A stretch of 5,982 bases of DNA from the NCBI GenBank assembly GCA_002689565.1, contig NZGQ01000078.1, positions 1 to 5,982 on the forward strand, given 5' to 3'. Of this stretch, positions 5,318-5,982 are shown in pieces. The notes under the pieces were generated by a model. It saw only the letters and a list, made by a program, of their open reading frames with translations, ran no database searches and had not been told where the DNA came from. Made by a program: the position numbers and the translations under genes. This DNA comes from Methanobacteriota archaeon. Its GTDB lineage: Archaea > Thermoplasmatota > Poseidoniia > Poseidoniales > Poseidoniaceae. Every line of letters begins with the position of its first letter. Position 1 is the first letter of the stretch.

Positions 5318-5982
5318 TGTGCCATTACGGGTTTGACCCCCACTCGTCCTATCTGAGCATTTTGTTGTTGTTGTATGCCGAATTGCAGGTACTTCATTCG
5401 GTTTTCTGCCAATTGTTTTACGAGTGGCTTTTCCGACATCTTTTCTTGAAGCGACTGTGATGACTGTAAAATCTCTTGTGCTGTTTGTGTGCGGATTTCG
5501 AAGTTCACGCCTTCCTTTGCAATTGGCTCGATTTCATTGATGATCTTGACCCAACTGTTTTGCTCATCCTCGATCTCTTTTTGTGCTGCGGTCTGCTTGT
5601 CCATGACAACCTGCTTTGCGAGCACCGGATCAATAGACTCTGCAATAATTTCCAAAAGCTTGTTTCTGTCTAACGCACCCGTCACATCAAACTGAGTTAG
5701 CTTAGTGACCGCATCGAGTTTCTTTTCCATAAACTCCGGATTCAGCGTGTCCACATTAAACCTCAAAGACAGATCATACTTTCCGGCAACATCTTCTTCC
5801 AACACCGCAATTTCATCCACATTGCCTCCGGTCAATCTAGCAACAAACTCAGGTGGCAAATATTGCTGACAAAGAGACAACGCTTGCCCTAATGCTTCTC
5901 GCCAAGAGTCCAACCATCTGTTGATCATACACTGTTGATAAAGTTGCTTCGCTTCAGGTTTCTCAGGGTCACCAAAATAGCG
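5314..5982 (-). CDS. Portal protein, C-terminal part (5' end outside window)
   Basis: The visible part is 222 residues, and the frame stays open to the right edge, so the internal ATG at 5928 is not the true start. The fragment begins with a conserved-looking segment (RYFGDPEKPEAKQLYQQ), followed by a helix (INRWLDSWREALGQALSLCQ) and a beta-rich stretch including YDLSLRFNVDTLNPEF. A long helical region follows (SIDPVLAKQVVMD, TAAQKEIEDEQ), then a Gln-rich tail (FGIQQQQNAQIG). This matches the C-terminal wing, stem and crown layout of large phage portal proteins, the dodecameric ring through which DNA enters the head. Being first in a portal, scaffold, capsid, adaptor order supports the call. 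No terminase is in the window to confirm it. A different large head protein cannot be fully excluded. Confidence 0.72.
   Translation of the reverse strand, partial: RYFGDPEKPEAKQLYQQCMINRWLDSWREALGQALSLCQQYLPPEFVARLTGGNVDEIAVLEEDVAGKYDLSLRFNVDTLNPEFMEKKLDAVTKLTQFDVTGALDRNKLLEIIAESIDPVLAKQVVMDKQTAAQKEIEDEQNSWVKIINEIEPIAKEGVNFEIRTQTAQEILQSSQSLQEKMSEKPLVKQLAENRMKYLQFGIQQQQNAQIGRVGVKPVMAQ

Noticed and set aside
1..5982. UGA or UAG recoding in this phage
   Set aside because: All three stop codons end genes at sensible places (TGA for capsid, portal and 53-aa; TAG for 109-aa, winged-helix and phosphoesterase; TAA for scaffold and 100-aa), and no gene has internal stops, so the standard bacterial code fits.
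1..5982. CRISPR array, tRNA, insertion sequence, toxin-antitoxin or integrase
   Set aside because: No spaced direct repeats, cloverleaf pattern, terminal repeats with a transposase, or recognisable protein of these classes was found on either strand.

Overview
The window is a piece of a tailed double-stranded DNA phage (Caudoviricetes) genome, or a prophage, covering the head-assembly (structural) module. The evidence is gene content and order: the end of a portal gene, an acidic and coiled-coil scaffold-like gene, a major capsid gene that looks like the SU10-type HK97-fold family, and a head-tail adaptor-like gene. Nothing in the window identifies the host. The moderate GC, the compact overlapping genes and the resemblance to uncultured aquatic phage modules suggest an environmental, perhaps marine, phage, but that is inference.

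All nine supported genes lie on the minus strand, so transcription runs from high to low coordinates. In that order they are: portal C-terminus (5982-5314, open at the right edge); a 100-aa protein (5317-5015); a 53-aa protein (5045-4884); a calcineurin-like metallophosphoesterase (4887-4162); an 80-aa protein with a probable winged helix-turn-helix (4183-3941); a 106-base non-coding gap rich in inverted repeats; the scaffold-like protein (3834-2914); the major capsid protein (2884-1823); a 109-aa protein (1789-1460); and a long adaptor-like reading frame (1460-1, open at the left edge). The left quarter of the window, which could look empty, is one uninterrupted reading frame of 486 codons starting at a GTG.

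The first five genes are chained by overlaps of 4, 31, 4 and 22 bases, which implies translational coupling. The chain breaks at 3835-3940, the only sizeable gap, just before the scaffold gene. Portal, scaffold, capsid and adaptor would build the procapsid and its connector. The phosphoesterase and the helix-turn-helix protein are not expected structural parts and look like accessory cargo inserted between portal and scaffold.

No tRNA, CRISPR array, insertion sequence, integrase, attachment site or convincing rho-independent terminator was seen. The points most worth a second look are the adaptor with two carbohydrate-binding-like repeats and a long unidentified C-terminal extension, the phosphoesterase plus winged-helix pair in the head module, the inverted-repeat leader, and a capsid UGA stop that is in frame with the next gene. 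I saw no clear evidence of a wholly new system; these are unusual details in an otherwise recognisable phage head cluster.
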